64,000 nucleotides of DNA from Neoarius graeffei (GCF_027579695.1 NC_083569.1:75192149-75256148); one strand, 5' to 3'; shown: positions 33,701 to 43,174, numbered from the stretch's first letter. Notes: a model not told the origin generated them from the letters alone. Translations and numbers: made by a program.

Positions 33701-36657
33701 TCCACCGATTCCTCTGGAGAGATGACCCCAAGGAAGAGATTGGCGATTTTGCAGTGGTAAGAGTTAATATTGGTGACAAACCTGCTGGTTGTATCGCCCA
33801 GGTAGCCATGAGAGAGACCGCCAACCTGCCCCAGTTTGAATCCATGATCCCAGAGCGCCGCATTCTGACAGAGGACTGCTACGTTGATGATATCTTGACG
33901 TCTTATAATGACCTCCAAGCTCTTACCAAGATGACTGAGGGAGTCGAGGAGATACTCAAAGCGGGTGGCTTCTCACTCAAGCCGTGGGTCCTCACTGGCC
34001 GAAGTGGGAGGGGAGAAGAACCTGACTGTCCCAGAGCAACAGAGCCCAAGACCCTGGTACTCCCCAATCAGATGCGAGACGAGGAAAGTAAGGCACTCGG
34101 TCTAGGTTACGAGCCAGACTCCGACAAGCTCCGCCTGCTCACCTCTGTAAATTTTTCAAAACGAAGAGGAAAAATGAGAACAGGGCTGGACTTACAAGAG
34201 GAAGAGGTTCGTGCTAACACCCCTGACCCCCTCACCCGCCGAGTACTGCTAAGCCAAGTCGCTGGGTTTTACGACCCTATTGGCTTAGCCTCACCCATCA
34301 AGCAAAGGGGTGTGATGCTGGTGAGGGAGTCCTTTCAGGAGGCCGGGAAAGACCGTCCTGTCAAAGACACCTGGGATGAACCCCTCTCACCGCATCTCAG
34401 GGAGGCTGCAATAACCCTCTTCGAGCAGTGCGTAAGACTCGGCAAGGTGAGGTTCACTAGAAGCCTCACTCCCCCTGGAGCCATGGGCCGCCCCATGGGC
34501 ATCACTTTCTCTGACGGCAGTGAAGCTTCATATGGAGCCGTTCTATACCTCCGCTGGGAGACCGCTGATGGAATCATTGTCAGGTTAGTCGAGTCAAAGG
34601 CCAAACTAACTCCTCTAGACCAAAAGGGTGATGCCATCAAAGCAGAGCTGTGTGGGGCTGTCTTCGCAACTCGCCTGAGGTCCTACTTCGAAAAGCACTG
34701 CTACATCCAAGTCGACAAGTGGGTCCACATAGTCGATAGCCAGACCATTCTTGGAGCCATCCAGAAGGATAGCTATGGCTATCAATCCTTCTTTGCAAAT
34801 CGAGTAGGGGAAATCCAAAAAGCCGGGCCCGTCGACAGCTGGAGATGGGTTGAAGGGAAGGCAAATATTGCTGACCTCATCACAAGGGGTGCAACCCCTG
34901 AGGACCTTGCAGAAGGATCTGCATGGCAGGAAGGCCCTGGATTCCTAAAACTCCCCTTTGAAGAATGGCCTGTGAAAACAGCTGGAGAAGTTATCTCCTC
35001 AGTCACTGGAGATGTTTCAGCGCTTCAAAGGAAGGCATTTTCAGCAACAGTCTTGTCCGCCACAGCTCAGCCCTTGAAATGGCCCGCCCAAAACATCATC
35101 GCTCTCGTGAAACTAGTTGAACCAAAAAGATTCAGCTCTCTGACACGTCTGTGTGGAGCTCTTGGCTGGCTGAAGAGAGCAGTTGACATCTGGCTGAGCA
35201 AACGCACCCAGACCTCAGGAGCCCTAAAGTGGGAGGCAAAAACATGCCTCTCAACTGATGAAAGAGCTACCGCCTTCAACTTCTTGGCCCTCGAGGCCCA
35301 ACACAACGTCAAGTTCCAAGACTCAACACTTGATCGCCTGGTCGTTCAAAAACATCCCACCACGGGTCTACTTGTCTGTGGAGGAAGAGTCCAGTCGTTG
35401 GATGAGGATAAAGTGACTGTACCACTGATCCCATACCAGTCATGGCTCGCAGCTCTTCTGGTCAACGAAGCTCATGAAGAAAATCATGAGGGCATCGCTG
35501 CAACTCTTCTGCGAGCACGGAAAAAGGCTTGGATAGTGCAGGGACGAAGACTCGTCAAAAAGGTGCAGAGCAAATGCATCACCTGCACAAAGCGTAGAGC
35601 AAAAATGTGCCAGCAAGTCATGAGCGACCTGCCCCCTGAACGCACCCAAAGAGCTTGCCCTTTCGAATTCACCACCCTTGACCTCTTTGGCCCCTTTGAG
35701 GTCAAGGATAGTGTGAAAAAAAGGACGTCAAAGAAGGTGTGGGGGATCATATTCTGCTGTATGGCCTCCAGAGCAGTCCATGCGGACCTCACTGATGACC
35801 AGTCAGCAGAAAGCTTCCTCCTGGCTTACACCCGTTTTGTCGCCCTGAGGGGGCATCCAAAGAAACTGTGGTCCGACCGGGGGACGAACTTCATCGGCAC
35901 CAAACCAGCTCTACAGCAGTTCTACAAGCATCTGGATTGCCTGCAGACCTTATCCATGGAAAATGTGGCTGCAAGACATGGAACCGAGTGGAAGTGGGAG
36001 TTTCACCCGGCAGATGCACCACATAGGAATGGAGCTGCAGAGGCTGCTGTGAAGCTTCTGAAAAGGGCTCTCACGAACCTCGGTGGGACCACAGGGTCCT
36101 TCACATGGGGAGAGCTACAGACACTCCTTTACCAGGCTGCCAACTTAACCAACGAACGGCCAATCGATGCCAGGGCTCAAGAGCAGGAGAACTCCATCGA
36201 GTACCTGACACCAAACTCCCTCATCTTGGGTCGGGCAACGATGGTTGGAGACACGACTGGCCTTGACCTGGAGACCCATTCCTGGCGCCGGTTGCGGGCT
36301 ATCCAAATTGGGGTGGATCGCTTCTGGGCAAAATGGAGGGAGCTTGCTGGCCCAAATCTCTTCGTTCGGCAGAAATGGCATCAGTCAGAGAGAAACGTTA
36401 GAGTCGGCGACCTTGTCTGGGTAGCTGACCCAAATGCCCTGAGAGGTCAGTTCCGCCTGGGCAGAATTCTCTCCGTCTTCCCTGACAACAAGGGGATCGT
36501 CCGAGATGCCGACATCACAATTTGCACTGGCATTCCCGCATCACAGTCGAGCAGCTGCAAGAAGAGCAGCTCTCCTTTGTCTACCACTGTGATAAAGAGG
36601 GATGTAAGAAGGCTCGTGGTCCTTCTTCCGGTGGAGGATCAAGGTCCTCTGCCTTAA
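30742..36657 (+). CDS. BEL/Pao Gag-Pol polyprotein, intact, 1,971 aa
   Basis: A single frame with all expected domains. Gag (1-570) opens with a helical N-terminus and has Cys/His clusters at about 430-515 (CTACSDSSHAG, LCSQCLGPHS, CTKADCRAEEPHH). Protease is near 575-690 with LLDLASDTNYIT, the BEL version of the Asp protease loop at D587. Reverse transcriptase is near 850-1,110 with GDVRKMYN and the active site YVDD at 1,047-1,050. RNase H has D1258 in TFSDGSEAS and VDSQTIL. Integrase has a zinc domain (HEENH, CITCTKR) and catalytic D1647 (TLDLFGPF), D1712 (WSDRGTNF) and E1767 (NGAAEAAVK). The C-terminal segment VGDLVWVADPN ends the integrase. ATG at 30,742 is the first Met of the frame after the LTR. 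The order PR-RT-RH-IN is normal for BEL. It acts in the cytoplasm (particle, reverse transcription) and nucleus (integration). Confidence 0.96.
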   Translation: MDSAEITELKGKRSSAQAAFTRRANKLSLTATIMEKGAIIDEMRALSADFNRMHDTALAFLEAVEDVEGSEEEARRTKIKVEQCVSVYGDSMQLARDILYDKFAKSEIQLHIEGTEETCKEVEHANIAEMLEHEFDALRDGLLEGIHELEQKVLTWERLVSDKVTPHKQTIFKLKSRAREWELNWKKLSRKPKSEPPPSPSMPTISKPQISLERTRLPVFSGDMTDYYRWKAEWAELEQLGNPMRTAGVTRFHLLASLSERVKKDLVLSSCSSPEEMFKRLDNRFGNKARIVLKIAEDIESLPPVKGNDPRKAIELIQAVERALSNLVILGEEDILKNRLVAQSLERKLPSSLKEKWIEYKAEPLHGFTPQTHFDCLLLYLQKQEAVLEELDQLDESLREGTPPAKSYVDKSAKKAFSKATSGQKGYQPQACTACSDSSHAGRLFACTAFREMDLPSKKSHLNANKLCSQCLGPHSQPVCGNKKFVCTKADCRAEEPHHYLLCSRSVPLESARKKSNGKGLGLTSHQEELLAKVTPELREEFRKAFSNKTTSAITCSAGKAPLEHPVVMMLLEVTTNSGQLIGALLDLASDTNYITHCAAQRLGLSGESIRLIVHGVGGMTKTVKTSRYSLRLRVKTAKGTVAEHRLLCYGLESIAEVSHPVTPAQLQKIFPGVAAADLARPETIDLLISHREGRLVPQPLTREGDLVLWDGPLGKTVGGTHPDLFESVDLTLHQSETHFARTMRTSSRLYQEILVPAEELPPTAFSNTAATNKEVFEWFKWDSIGAACSPKCGSCKCGKCSPGGQEMTLGEERELEKIKGCLSYVLTDKHSDTPHWDAAYPWKVNPASLPNNRQAVEATFRNAEARLAKEPLWKAAYGDQINDMVARGAAVKLTTEQIKAWNGPVWYISHLVAPNPHSSSTPVRIVWNSSQEFKGMSLNNLLHKGPDVLNPIRGVLLRFRSGLYAALGDVRKMYNSVWLKDQEVHLHRFLWRDDPKEEIGDFAVVRVNIGDKPAGCIAQVAMRETANLPQFESMIPERRILTEDCYVDDILTSYNDLQALTKMTEGVEEILKAGGFSLKPWVLTGRSGRGEEPDCPRATEPKTLVLPNQMRDEESKALGLGYEPDSDKLRLLTSVNFSKRRGKMRTGLDLQEEEVRANTPDPLTRRVLLSQVAGFYDPIGLASPIKQRGVMLVRESFQEAGKDRPVKDTWDEPLSPHLREAAITLFEQCVRLGKVRFTRSLTPPGAMGRPMGITFSDGSEASYGAVLYLRWETADGIIVRLVESKAKLTPLDQKGDAIKAELCGAVFATRLRSYFEKHCYIQVDKWVHIVDSQTILGAIQKDSYGYQSFFANRVGEIQKAGPVDSWRWVEGKANIADLITRGATPEDLAEGSAWQEGPGFLKLPFEEWPVKTAGEVISSVTGDVSALQRKAFSATVLSATAQPLKWPAQNIIALVKLVEPKRFSSLTRLCGALGWLKRAVDIWLSKRTQTSGALKWEAKTCLSTDERATAFNFLALEAQHNVKFQDSTLDRLVVQKHPTTGLLVCGGRVQSLDEDKVTVPLIPYQSWLAALLVNEAHEENHEGIAATLLRARKKAWIVQGRRLVKKVQSKCITCTKRRAKMCQQVMSDLPPERTQRACPFEFTTLDLFGPFEVKDSVKKRTSKKVWGIIFCCMASRAVHADLTDDQSAESFLLAYTRFVALRGHPKKLWSDRGTNFIGTKPALQQFYKHLDCLQTLSMENVAARHGTEWKWEFHPADAPHRNGAAEAAVKLLKRALTNLGGTTGSFTWGELQTLLYQAANLTNERPIDARAQEQENSIEYLTPNSLILGRATMVGDTTGLDLETHSWRRLRAIQIGVDRFWAKWRELAGPNLFVRQKWHQSERNVRVGDLVWVADPNALRGQFRLGRILSVFPDNKGIVRDADITICTGIPASQSSSCKKSSSPLSTTVIKRDVRRLVVLLPVEDQGPLP

Positions 36658-36778
36658 TCTGACATAGTGGTGTACGCCGAACGCTGCCACTATGTTCAGC
36701 ACATGCACACACATGCATACATGCACGTACATACTCATGCACATTATGAAGAACTGCAAATCTGCATCATGCACTGGA

Positions 36779-36801
36779 AAAAAAAAAAAAAAAAAAAAAA
36801 A
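36779..36801. repeat. Poly(A) tract upstream of the BEL 3' LTR
   Basis: About 23 A's in the short untranslated stretch between the polyprotein stop and the 3' LTR. Confidence 0.9.
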
Positions 36802-36874
36802 GGACTCTGAAAGGGAGAAATTAGTAGAAATTGTGACTTCATTGGATCTTGCGATCATTCAGTCAAGTGGGAGG

Positions 36875-37861
36875 TGTTTTGCGCACTGTCATTTTGGTGG
36901 AGGGTAGAAAACGTCAACACATGGGTGATCACAAGTAATGTTGCTCAGCTGATTAGGTGGGTGGGGACACTCACCTGGTTTGGTGTTTTGGCTTGCCGTT
37001 GGCTGGTAATATTCCGTGAAATGTGTTGATAAACGGGAGCGAGCACGCACAGAGACAAAATCCAATTGCATGCTGGAAGAGCGACGCACATCACCGGTAA
37101 GGTGCTGGGTTTAATATTCTCTCGCTGGTTTGTTGTTAACTGCTTGATCGTCAGCTGCTGTTTTTCAACTGGTCAGAAGTTAATGACTTTGTCACTATGG
37201 TCGCTTGGCTAGTGCGTTGTTTTAATCCTCCGATTAATGCTTAAGTTTACTTGTCTGAGATGACGGGACAAACTTTTGAATGGAAGCGCTATTGCACTTT
37301 GCTTCCTGATTCGCGTTGCATTCTGGGGGCTGTAGTCGTAGTTATTTCCAGTAGTGCATGATGGGAGATGTGGTTCACTTACTCGGCTTTGTAAATGGGT
37401 TCTTGTCTCTGCTACTTTGAACGTGATAATTGTAGTAATGGCTCTGGTGTTGTGTATGTAACGAAATGGATTAAGTGTAATGTCTGTTGTTTGTTATACA
37501 AATTAGCTGTTGTGCATTCTAATGTTGATGTTTATGGATCTTGTTGGTAATGCTTTAAAGATTAATTATTTATACAAGCTGCAGATATTTATACAGTAAT
37601 TTGCTGATGCTTTAAGGATGCATTTGTGTGTATTTATATGGATTGCTCATTTATATTACAATGACTTTCTATTTGTTATTTATATAATTATGGCATCTAA
37701 TGCATAGCACAACTTCGGTGTTTTCCACAGGTTTATAACCTGCTGCCGTGTCACAAGTAAAGAGAGAAAAATAAACAAAACATTTTGGACACTGAGTTAT
37801 ACCCAAGTCTCGCTCTTCTAGCGCCCTCTTCGGTGGGGACAAAACCACAGAAAACCGAACA
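36875..37861 (+). terminator. 3' LTR of the BEL/Pao element (polyadenylation)
   Basis: Same 987-bp sequence as the 5' LTR. The AATAAA in the mirrored place (near 37,770) would serve polyadenylation. Confidence 0.85.
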
Positions 37862-37880
37862 CTATGTGCATGTAAACGTA

Positions 37881-38612
37881 GTGAGTGAGTCATCCTGTTG
37901 GTGTGGGTCACTGGGGGCTGGATGTGAACGGCCTCGAGAGTCGTTAGGGTGATCAGTGGATTGCCCATTAAGGTGATCAATGGAATGCTGATTCTCTCTG
38001 TCCTCTTGTGAGTCACTGAAAACAGCTGGGTTTTGGTGTGCATTCAGTTGTCTGGGAAGTGTGCCAAGGACTGCATTGTAGGTGGCTGATAAATGATGTC
38101 TTAGACCCCCACCTCTGTTCAGTGATGGCCATTCCAGGTTGACAAAAATGGCTTCTTTAACTCCTCGCTCATACCAACGATCCTCTCTGGCTAAAATGTG
38201 TATGTTGCAATCCTGAAATGAGTGTCCTTTGTTGTTAAGATGAAGATAGACAGCAGAGTCCTGGCCTGAGGAACTGGCTCTCCTGTGTTGAGCCATACGC
38301 CTGTGAAGCGGTTGTTTTGTTTCCCCAATATACGAATCCGTGCATTCCTCACTGCACTGAATTGCATACACTATGTTGTCCTGTTTGTGTCTGGCTATTC
38401 TGTCCTTAGGGTGGACCAGTTTCTGCTTCAGGGTGTTACTGGGTCTGAAATGTACCGGAATGTTGTATTTATAGAAGATCCTCCTGAGTTTCTCAGATAG
38501 ACCAGAAATGTAGGGAATGACAATGTTCTTACGTTTGTTCCTGTTATCCTCCTTGTCCGTTATGTTCCTTTTTCTGCTCTTGAAGAAAGACAAGTTGGGA
38601 TACCCGCAGTAG
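37881..38612 (-). pseudogene. Penelope-like element GIY-YIG endonuclease portion
   Basis: The minus strand from 38,612 reads an RT-to-endonuclease linker (YISGLSEKLRRIF, PVHFRPSNTLKQKLVHPKD). Then comes a GIY-YIG nuclease: IVYAIQCSEECTDSYIGETK with Tyr and Tyr-Ile-Gly of the two motifs, the Arg-rich helix HRRMAQHRR, and further on HSFQDCNIHIL and the E of GVKEAIFV. It is followed by a tail ending near the MITE border. This is the C-terminal part of a Penelope-like retroelement in which GIY-YIG makes the target nick. There is no RT palm on this strand; 38,612 is where a GC-rich element begins, so it is 5' truncated. The endonuclease frame itself is intact. Confidence 0.88.
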
Positions 38613-38635
38613 AGGTCTGTGCGGGTCGGATTTTT

Positions 38636-38775
38636 CAGTCCCGCTCCAGCCCGCGCCCGCAAAGAATTATGATTTTCAGTCCCGCTCCCGCCCGCGCCCA
38701 CAAAGAATTATGATTTTCAGTCCCGCTCCCGCCCGCGCCTGCCATATTTTGTCCCGCTCCTGCCCGCAAATCCCG
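38636..38775. repeat. Tandem repeat, CCCGCTCC(C/A)GCCCGCGCC units
   Basis: Three units of about 41 bp, each ending in AAAGAATTATGATTTTCAGT, then a shortened unit. The pattern recurs without the AT-rich half at 41,478-41,560. Confidence 0.85.
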
Positions 38776-39692
38776 CATGATGCAGACGTTCGCGTTATTT
38801 CTCAGGAAAGTTCTTGTCTTGACACAGCGTGATGGTGCCCCGCCCCCTACTTTGAGTGGATTTGAGCATAAATATCTACAGCTCACGTTCACGTTTGTTA
38901 TTATTTACCTTGTTTCTGAATTCAGAATGTTGAAATGGCAGCATGTAGACCTAATAATAATAATAATTATTTAAGTAGGCTAATCATTTAAATATGCGCT
39001 CTCCCGTGGTGCGTCTCCTATGAATAATTAGTGTGAAAGGAGAGATGGATCGCACTCTTTATAGTCTAGCTGCTATCGTTTTTCTAAGCAAAGTCTCTGT
39101 TCCAAGTTCCTGGCAGTTTCAAAAGCTTATGAAAAACCTACATCATGTCACAGAGCATTAATCTCACGATAAAAAAATTAAGCAGCATAAAAGCAGCATA
39201 AAAGTAAGCAGCACTTACTTTTGAAGCACTGTGAGCTTCAGTAAAGGAGCTCTGCTCTTCTGCCATGATCAGAGATCTCAAACACGGAAGAGGAAAGGAA
39301 TCGGAAACGTACGAGAGTTATTTATCCTCTCCTGGATCAGAATCAGAATCCTGATGACCAGCTCATCTAAGGTGTCATTAAAGGATATGGGACATGAAAC
39401 ATAAATGCACGCTATATCAGTTTCTTTCCATTAAAAATATGAATTAATTGCATCAACAAATACAAAATCATCTATTAAATTCAGCAAAATCGTTATATTC
39501 GTGATGATTATATGGCATTTCTGCTCGACTTCTGATATGCATTTTCTACAACCGGAAGAGCCGCTGTCACGTGATCATACGTCACAAAAACTTTCGGGCA
39601 CAGCACAAGCGGGTAGATGAATGGAGAAGTGGATGACAAGAAAATTGTTTTTATAGTCTTTAAAGTACATTGGACATCATACATTGGACATC

Positions 39693-39890
39693 ATGGTGTA
39701 TTGTGCTGCTTATGGTTATAATAATTCCAATGAGAAATGCCCTGGAGTAAGTTTTTTTGCATTCCCCAAGGACCCGAAGCTGAGGAAAGTGTGGGCTCAC
39801 TACTGCCGTAGAAAAAACTTTGCACCTACCGTTTCCCACAAACTGTGTTCGGACCATTTCACAGAGGATTCTTTCAACTTTAATACTCAG
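39693..39890 (+). pseudogene. THAP zinc-finger exon of the TTAA transposon
   Basis: MVYCAAYGYNNS, VSFFAFPKDPKLRKVW, HYCRRKNFAPT, HKLCSDHFTEDSF follows the THAP pattern: an N-terminal C2 pair, FPKD, a conserved Trp, and CxxH. The second Cys of the first pair is Tyr (YGY instead of YGC), which would weaken zinc binding. A GT donor candidate follows near 39,891 (CAGGTACTC). THAP binds DNA in Kolobok and P-type transposases. The catalytic part is absent from the element. Confidence 0.8.
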
Positions 39891-40367
39891 GTACTCAGGT
39901 ACAATTGAATAATTTTCTGGAGCAACTATGCGGATTCCGACATAAACATCGGTGAGGACAATAGGCCGTATAGCTGGGTTCATGGAGGCAGTGATAGCGC
40001 CATAATATATAGGGCCTAACATTCCTACAACTGTAGAGACAGTCAAGAAATCCTGTAACATTAAGGGACATTTAAATAAATGTTAAGTTATGTTGGTAAG
40101 TTTGTTTAACTTTTCTTAATTTTCATCTCTTTCGCCAAACGGCGTAGTGTTGTTGGCTGTGTGATGGCGTTTCGCCATTTTGAATGTTTTCATCTCGGAC
40201 TCTGGAAGCATTGTATCTCAATCAATCTCGAAAAATATCAGCAAAAAAAAAAATAGCTTGCAACGGACTTTAGCTAGATCTATGATGAACTTTCAATGTA
40301 TGATACAAAAATAATACTTCTTTCAACAGATCATTAGCCTTTGAGCAGAATTGTTTTTAACTTACCA

Positions 40368-40559
40368 GGAAGTGTTATCGAGCCGACCGCTTTCAGTTTC
40401 ATGGGGACTGAATGAACCCTCACTCACAGAATCATCTGACCCGTCAGAGTAAATACAAGATCCATGTTCATGTGAATTTCCAGCTATCGGTTCGAATTGA
40501 TAAGGTCTAACTTCACATCTCTGTGAAACATCGGGAATATCACTGTCGATGGTGTCCAT
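40368..40559 (-). pseudogene. Second-protein first exon of the TTAA transposon (acidic, EVRPYQFEP motif)
   Basis: Minus strand from an ATG at 40,559: an acidic segment with RCEVRPYQFEP, a Ser/Asp-rich run and a C-terminal RLDNTSW ending at a GT donor (TCCTG/GTAAGT). This resembles the N-terminus of a teleost transposon-associated protein family that carries a P2X7-like Cys-rich domain in later exons. That match is from memory of the family and needs a search. No downstream exon is present here. Confidence 0.45.
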
Positions 40560-40811
40560 TTCGGTAACCTGTTTACATTAGATTCCCAAGCGCTGGCTCC
40601 TTGGAAAGCTTTTGTTACGTCACGGGTCGCGTGACCACCTAGCTCATTAACGAATCATTGTTTTACGCTGATGTATAAAAAAACTTGAATAATGTGATGA
40701 TTTTCACATTTTTGACGCCCTGCAGTGATTTAGATGGCATTTCTTATGTCCTTTATACATAATTATGCCCAGAAAAAAATCCATGTCCCATGTCCTTTAA
40801 GGCATCATGTT

Positions 40812-41213
40812 AGGCCAAGTTTACATTAGACCGTATCTGTCTCGTTTTCTTCGCGGATGCACTGTCCGTTTACATTAAACCGCCTGGAAACGCCGGGAAA
40901 TGGGAATCCGCCAGGGTCCACGTATTCAATCTGGGATCACACACACAGCGGCTCAGTCCCGAATCGTAGCTCGTGCACTTCACTCGCGCGCTCTGTGAGC
41001 TGCGCAGGGCCGGAGTGCGCACCCTCCAGAGGGCACTCGCTGTTCAGGGTGGAGTGATTTGGAATGCAGGATGCCTGCGGAGCCGAGTGTATCCGTGTGT
41101 TGGTGTTGCTGTGTGCACGCGAATCATGTATTGGTGTTGCTGTGTGCACACTAATCGTTTTAAAAACGTTAATCTGATGATCCGCTGATACGGTCTAATG
41201 TAAACCCCACCTT
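40812..41213. mobile_element. 400-bp MITE (TTTACATTAGACCGTATC termini)
   Basis: Left end AAGTTTACATTAGACCGTATC, right end GATACGGTCTAATGTAAAC; inverted and nearly identical over 20 bp. It contains an internal tandem (TATTGGTGTTGCTGTGTGCAC twice, near 41,095 and 41,130). It also lies in the second Penelope fragment. No frame of interest. Confidence 0.75.
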
Positions 41214-41477
41214 AGTGTGGGTCACTGGAGGCTGGGTGTGAACGGCGAGTCATTAGAGTGATCAAAGGATTGCCCATTAGGGTGATCAATGGCAAATTTA
41301 AGATGCCATTCCTCACTCAATCTGGCAATCTGACTCTCTCTGCAAATTTAGGCATCTTAAAATGTTTTTATTAATGCCAAATAAAATATCCAGCACAAAT
41401 TTTATATGATAGACATAAATTAATAATTTATAAATTTTATTTTAAACACGTTTTTAGTTAGCGGGACTGCAGCTTAT
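41214..41477. other. Second Penelope 3' fragment and AT-rich stretch
   Basis: 41,216-41,300 (GTGTGGGTCACTGGAGGCTGG) repeats 37,903-37,985 directly, showing a second Penelope copy broken by two transposons. 41,300-41,477 is AT-rich with no feature. Confidence 0.6.
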
Positions 41478-41633
41478 CACCGCTCCCGCCCGCATATGTG
41501 CACTCCCGCCCGCGCCTGCATATGTGCACTCCCGGTCCCGCCCGCACCCGCAATGAGCTTTCAAAATTTGTCCTGCGCCGCACTGCTTTGCGGTGAGTCC
41601 CGCGGGACTCCCACGGGAATGCAGGGCTCTACT

Positions 41634-42095
41634 TCACAACACATGTTTGTGGAAGTGTATCATGGCACAAACAAAGGAGATTCCTGAGGACCTCAGAAAA
41701 AGTGTTGTTGATGCTCAACAGGCTGGAAAAGGTTACAAAACCATCTCTAAAGAGTTTGGACTGAACCAATCCACAGTCAGACAGATTGTGTACAAATGGA
41801 GGAAATTCAAGGCCATTGTTACCCTCCCCATGAGTGGTCGACCAACAAAAATCACTCCAAGAGCAAGGTGTGTAATAGTCGGCGAGGTCACAAAGGACCC
41901 CAGGGTAACTTATAAGCAACTGAAGACCTCTCTCACACTGGCTAATGTTAATGTTCATGAGTCCACCATCAGGAGAACACTGAACAACAATGGTGTGCAT
42001 GGCAGGGTTGCAAGGAGAAAGCTGCTGCTCTCCAAAAAGAACATTGCTGCTCGTCTGCAGTTTGCTAAAGATCACATGGACAAGCCAGAAGGCTA
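41634..42095 (+). pseudogene. Tc1 transposase N-terminal half (right arm)
   Basis: Starts at ATG 41,660: MAQTKEIPEDLRKSVVD, HTH GYKTISKEFGLNQSTV, YKWRKFKAIV, SGRPTKITPRAR, a second HTH with ANVNVHESTIRRTLNNNGVH, and KNIAARLQFAKDHMDKP. This bipartite paired-like DNA-binding domain is intact. The catalytic half resumes at 44,085 after a 2-kb insertion. It is the inverted partner of 13,845-14,360. Confidence 0.88.
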
Positions 42096-42186
42096 TAGAG
42101 ATTTTGCAGTCACGTGACCGGAAAGTACACAGCCACCATCTTGTCGGTCAACAGCACAGCTGAATACTGCTGCACTCGTGTACAGA

Positions 42187-42477
42187 ATGGATCAATTTCA
42201 ACTGACGGACTACACGGCTCATTTTTCTAATGAATAGATAACTAGATATATGTCTAAAATAAATGATCTACAGATTAGTGACCCTTATGGCTTACCGGAC
42301 GGAGTTTTCACGACCGTGTCAGTGGATGTTGAACTGCCAGAGGTGGAATACCCGGACGTGTATAATTACCTCATCAACTTTCCCTCGCTGTTCAGTGGTG
42401 AAGCACTGTGTGCTTATAAATCTCTGGACAGTTATCTTTACAGAAATTGAGGATTTGTCAGCGACTCAGATGTGGCA
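42187..42477 (+). pseudogene. N-terminal exon of a transposon YqaJ-type protein
   Basis: From ATG 42,187: MDQFQLTDYTAHFSNE, a stop, then SKINDLQISDPYGLPDGVF, EVEYPDVYNYLINFPSLFSG and CAYKSLDSYLY before a second stop and a frame change. The YPDIxNYL...xAYKSLEAY pattern is what I recall from the N-terminus of teleost proteins with a YqaJ-like nuclease domain. No nuclease domain is present. At least two in-frame stops make it dead. Confidence 0.45.
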
Positions 42478-43174
42478 TCTTGTAAGCAAGAAAATGATCC
42501 TCACTGGATGGGTAAGTCACTTAAGTATTGAGTATAGCACTGACCAGCCGATTATAGAATAGAATAAGGTAATTCCAGCTGTAATTCCAAATCGTCCGTC
42601 TTGTTTACCTGGCGTTGGAGAGGTAGAGGCTTAGCAGTGGAGATTTGAGTGGCTGTTTTCTGAGCTTAGTCAACTCTGACTCGCTTTTGCTTCCTCTCCC
42701 GGCGCCGCCTCCTTAGCTTTGCTTCCAATAACAATCCACGGAGACCCCGCTGGTCTCGCTATCTCGTCCGGAATTTTTTTTTTTTCTCATCCGGAATGTT
42801 GTGCATGCGATGGAAATCGCTACAAACCGTCATTTTCTGCTGGAAACCAATGTCCAGTAAGTCCATACGGTTGTAGTGGATATTGAAGTCCGGTACAGAC
42901 GAACAACACGCAAAAATACACACAAAAAACATAAAAAACGTGCACAGGTAGGGAGAGCTTGTAGCCGCAGCCGTTGTAGTAGAATTGTATATAGTAGGTT
43001 TTTCCAGAAGAAAAGGTAGAAGTAGAACCAGAAGTAGAAGTAGAAGGCGGAAATATGGCGTTTGACCGACAAGATGGCGTCTGTCACAATCTAGATCGGC
43101 TGTGACGTCACATGCAAGTGCTCCATAGAGTGCTCCGAGATGATGCTAAAAATAGTAACCATGCGGTCAGCGCG

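Larger units (their letters stand above)
29648..37861 (+). mobile_element. Complete BEL/Pao LTR retrotransposon
   Basis: LTRs 29,648-30,634 and 36,875-37,861, both 987 bp. They begin TGTTTTGCGC and end CCGAACA and are flanked by a perfect 5-bp duplication CTATG (29,643-29,647 and 37,862-37,866). I find one clear difference between the LTRs (GATTCGG versus GATTAGG). One uninterrupted polyprotein lies between them. A purine-rich AAGTGGGAGG precedes the 3' LTR. The intact frame and near-identical LTRs mark a young, possibly still mobile element. I could not assign the primer tRNA from the bases after 30,634. Confidence 0.95.
28468..37880. mobile_element. MITE with ACGTTTACATGCAC termini, host of the BEL/Pao insertion
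   Basis: Left end CAGTACGTTTACATGCAC (28,468) and right end GTGCATGTAAACGTAG (about 37,866-37,881) are inverted repeats. The interior outside the BEL element is 28,486-29,647 and includes an AATCGAGC-type subrepeat, a long AT/CA microsatellite, and an inverted pair around 28,490 and 29,590. It inserted into the Penelope element; the flanks GTCAGTCAG and GTGAGTGAGTC resemble each other only loosely. Without the BEL it is about 1.2 kb. Confidence 0.65.
39374..40801. mobile_element. TTAA-flanked DNA transposon of Kolobok type, internally deleted
   Basis: Ends AGGATATGGGACATG and CATGTCCCATGTCCT are inverted repeats with TTAA on both outer sides. TTAA duplication together with a THAP-domain reading frame points to the Kolobok superfamily. 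The element is only about 1.4 kb and retains first-exon-like coding pieces running inward from each end (39,693-39,890 plus; 40,559-40,368 minus). It sits inside the second Penelope fragment, splitting GGTGTCA from its continuation. Confidence 0.75.
38612..41633. mobile_element. GC-rich hAT-like element (TAGAGNNCTG termini) with nested insertions
   Basis: Left end TAGAGGTCTGTGCGGGTCGG, right end complement TAGAGCCCTGCATTCCCG. Both ends carry tandem CCCGCTCCCGCCCG-type subrepeats (38,636-38,775 and 41,478-41,560). TAGAG...CTCTA ends are compatible with the hAT group. I could not identify a clean 8-bp duplication, because the left flank is Penelope and the right flank is Tc1. A second Penelope 3' fragment (39,310-39,375 and 41,216-41,300), a TTAA transposon (39,376-40,800) and a MITE (40,812-41,213) are nested inside. 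38,775-39,310 shows nothing else I recognise. Confidence 0.5.

Noticed and set aside
39660-40061. 133-codon minus-strand frame inside the TTAA element as a transposase
   Set aside because: It overlaps the THAP exon on the other strand, has no recognisable catalytic motif and shows no splice context; left uncalled.
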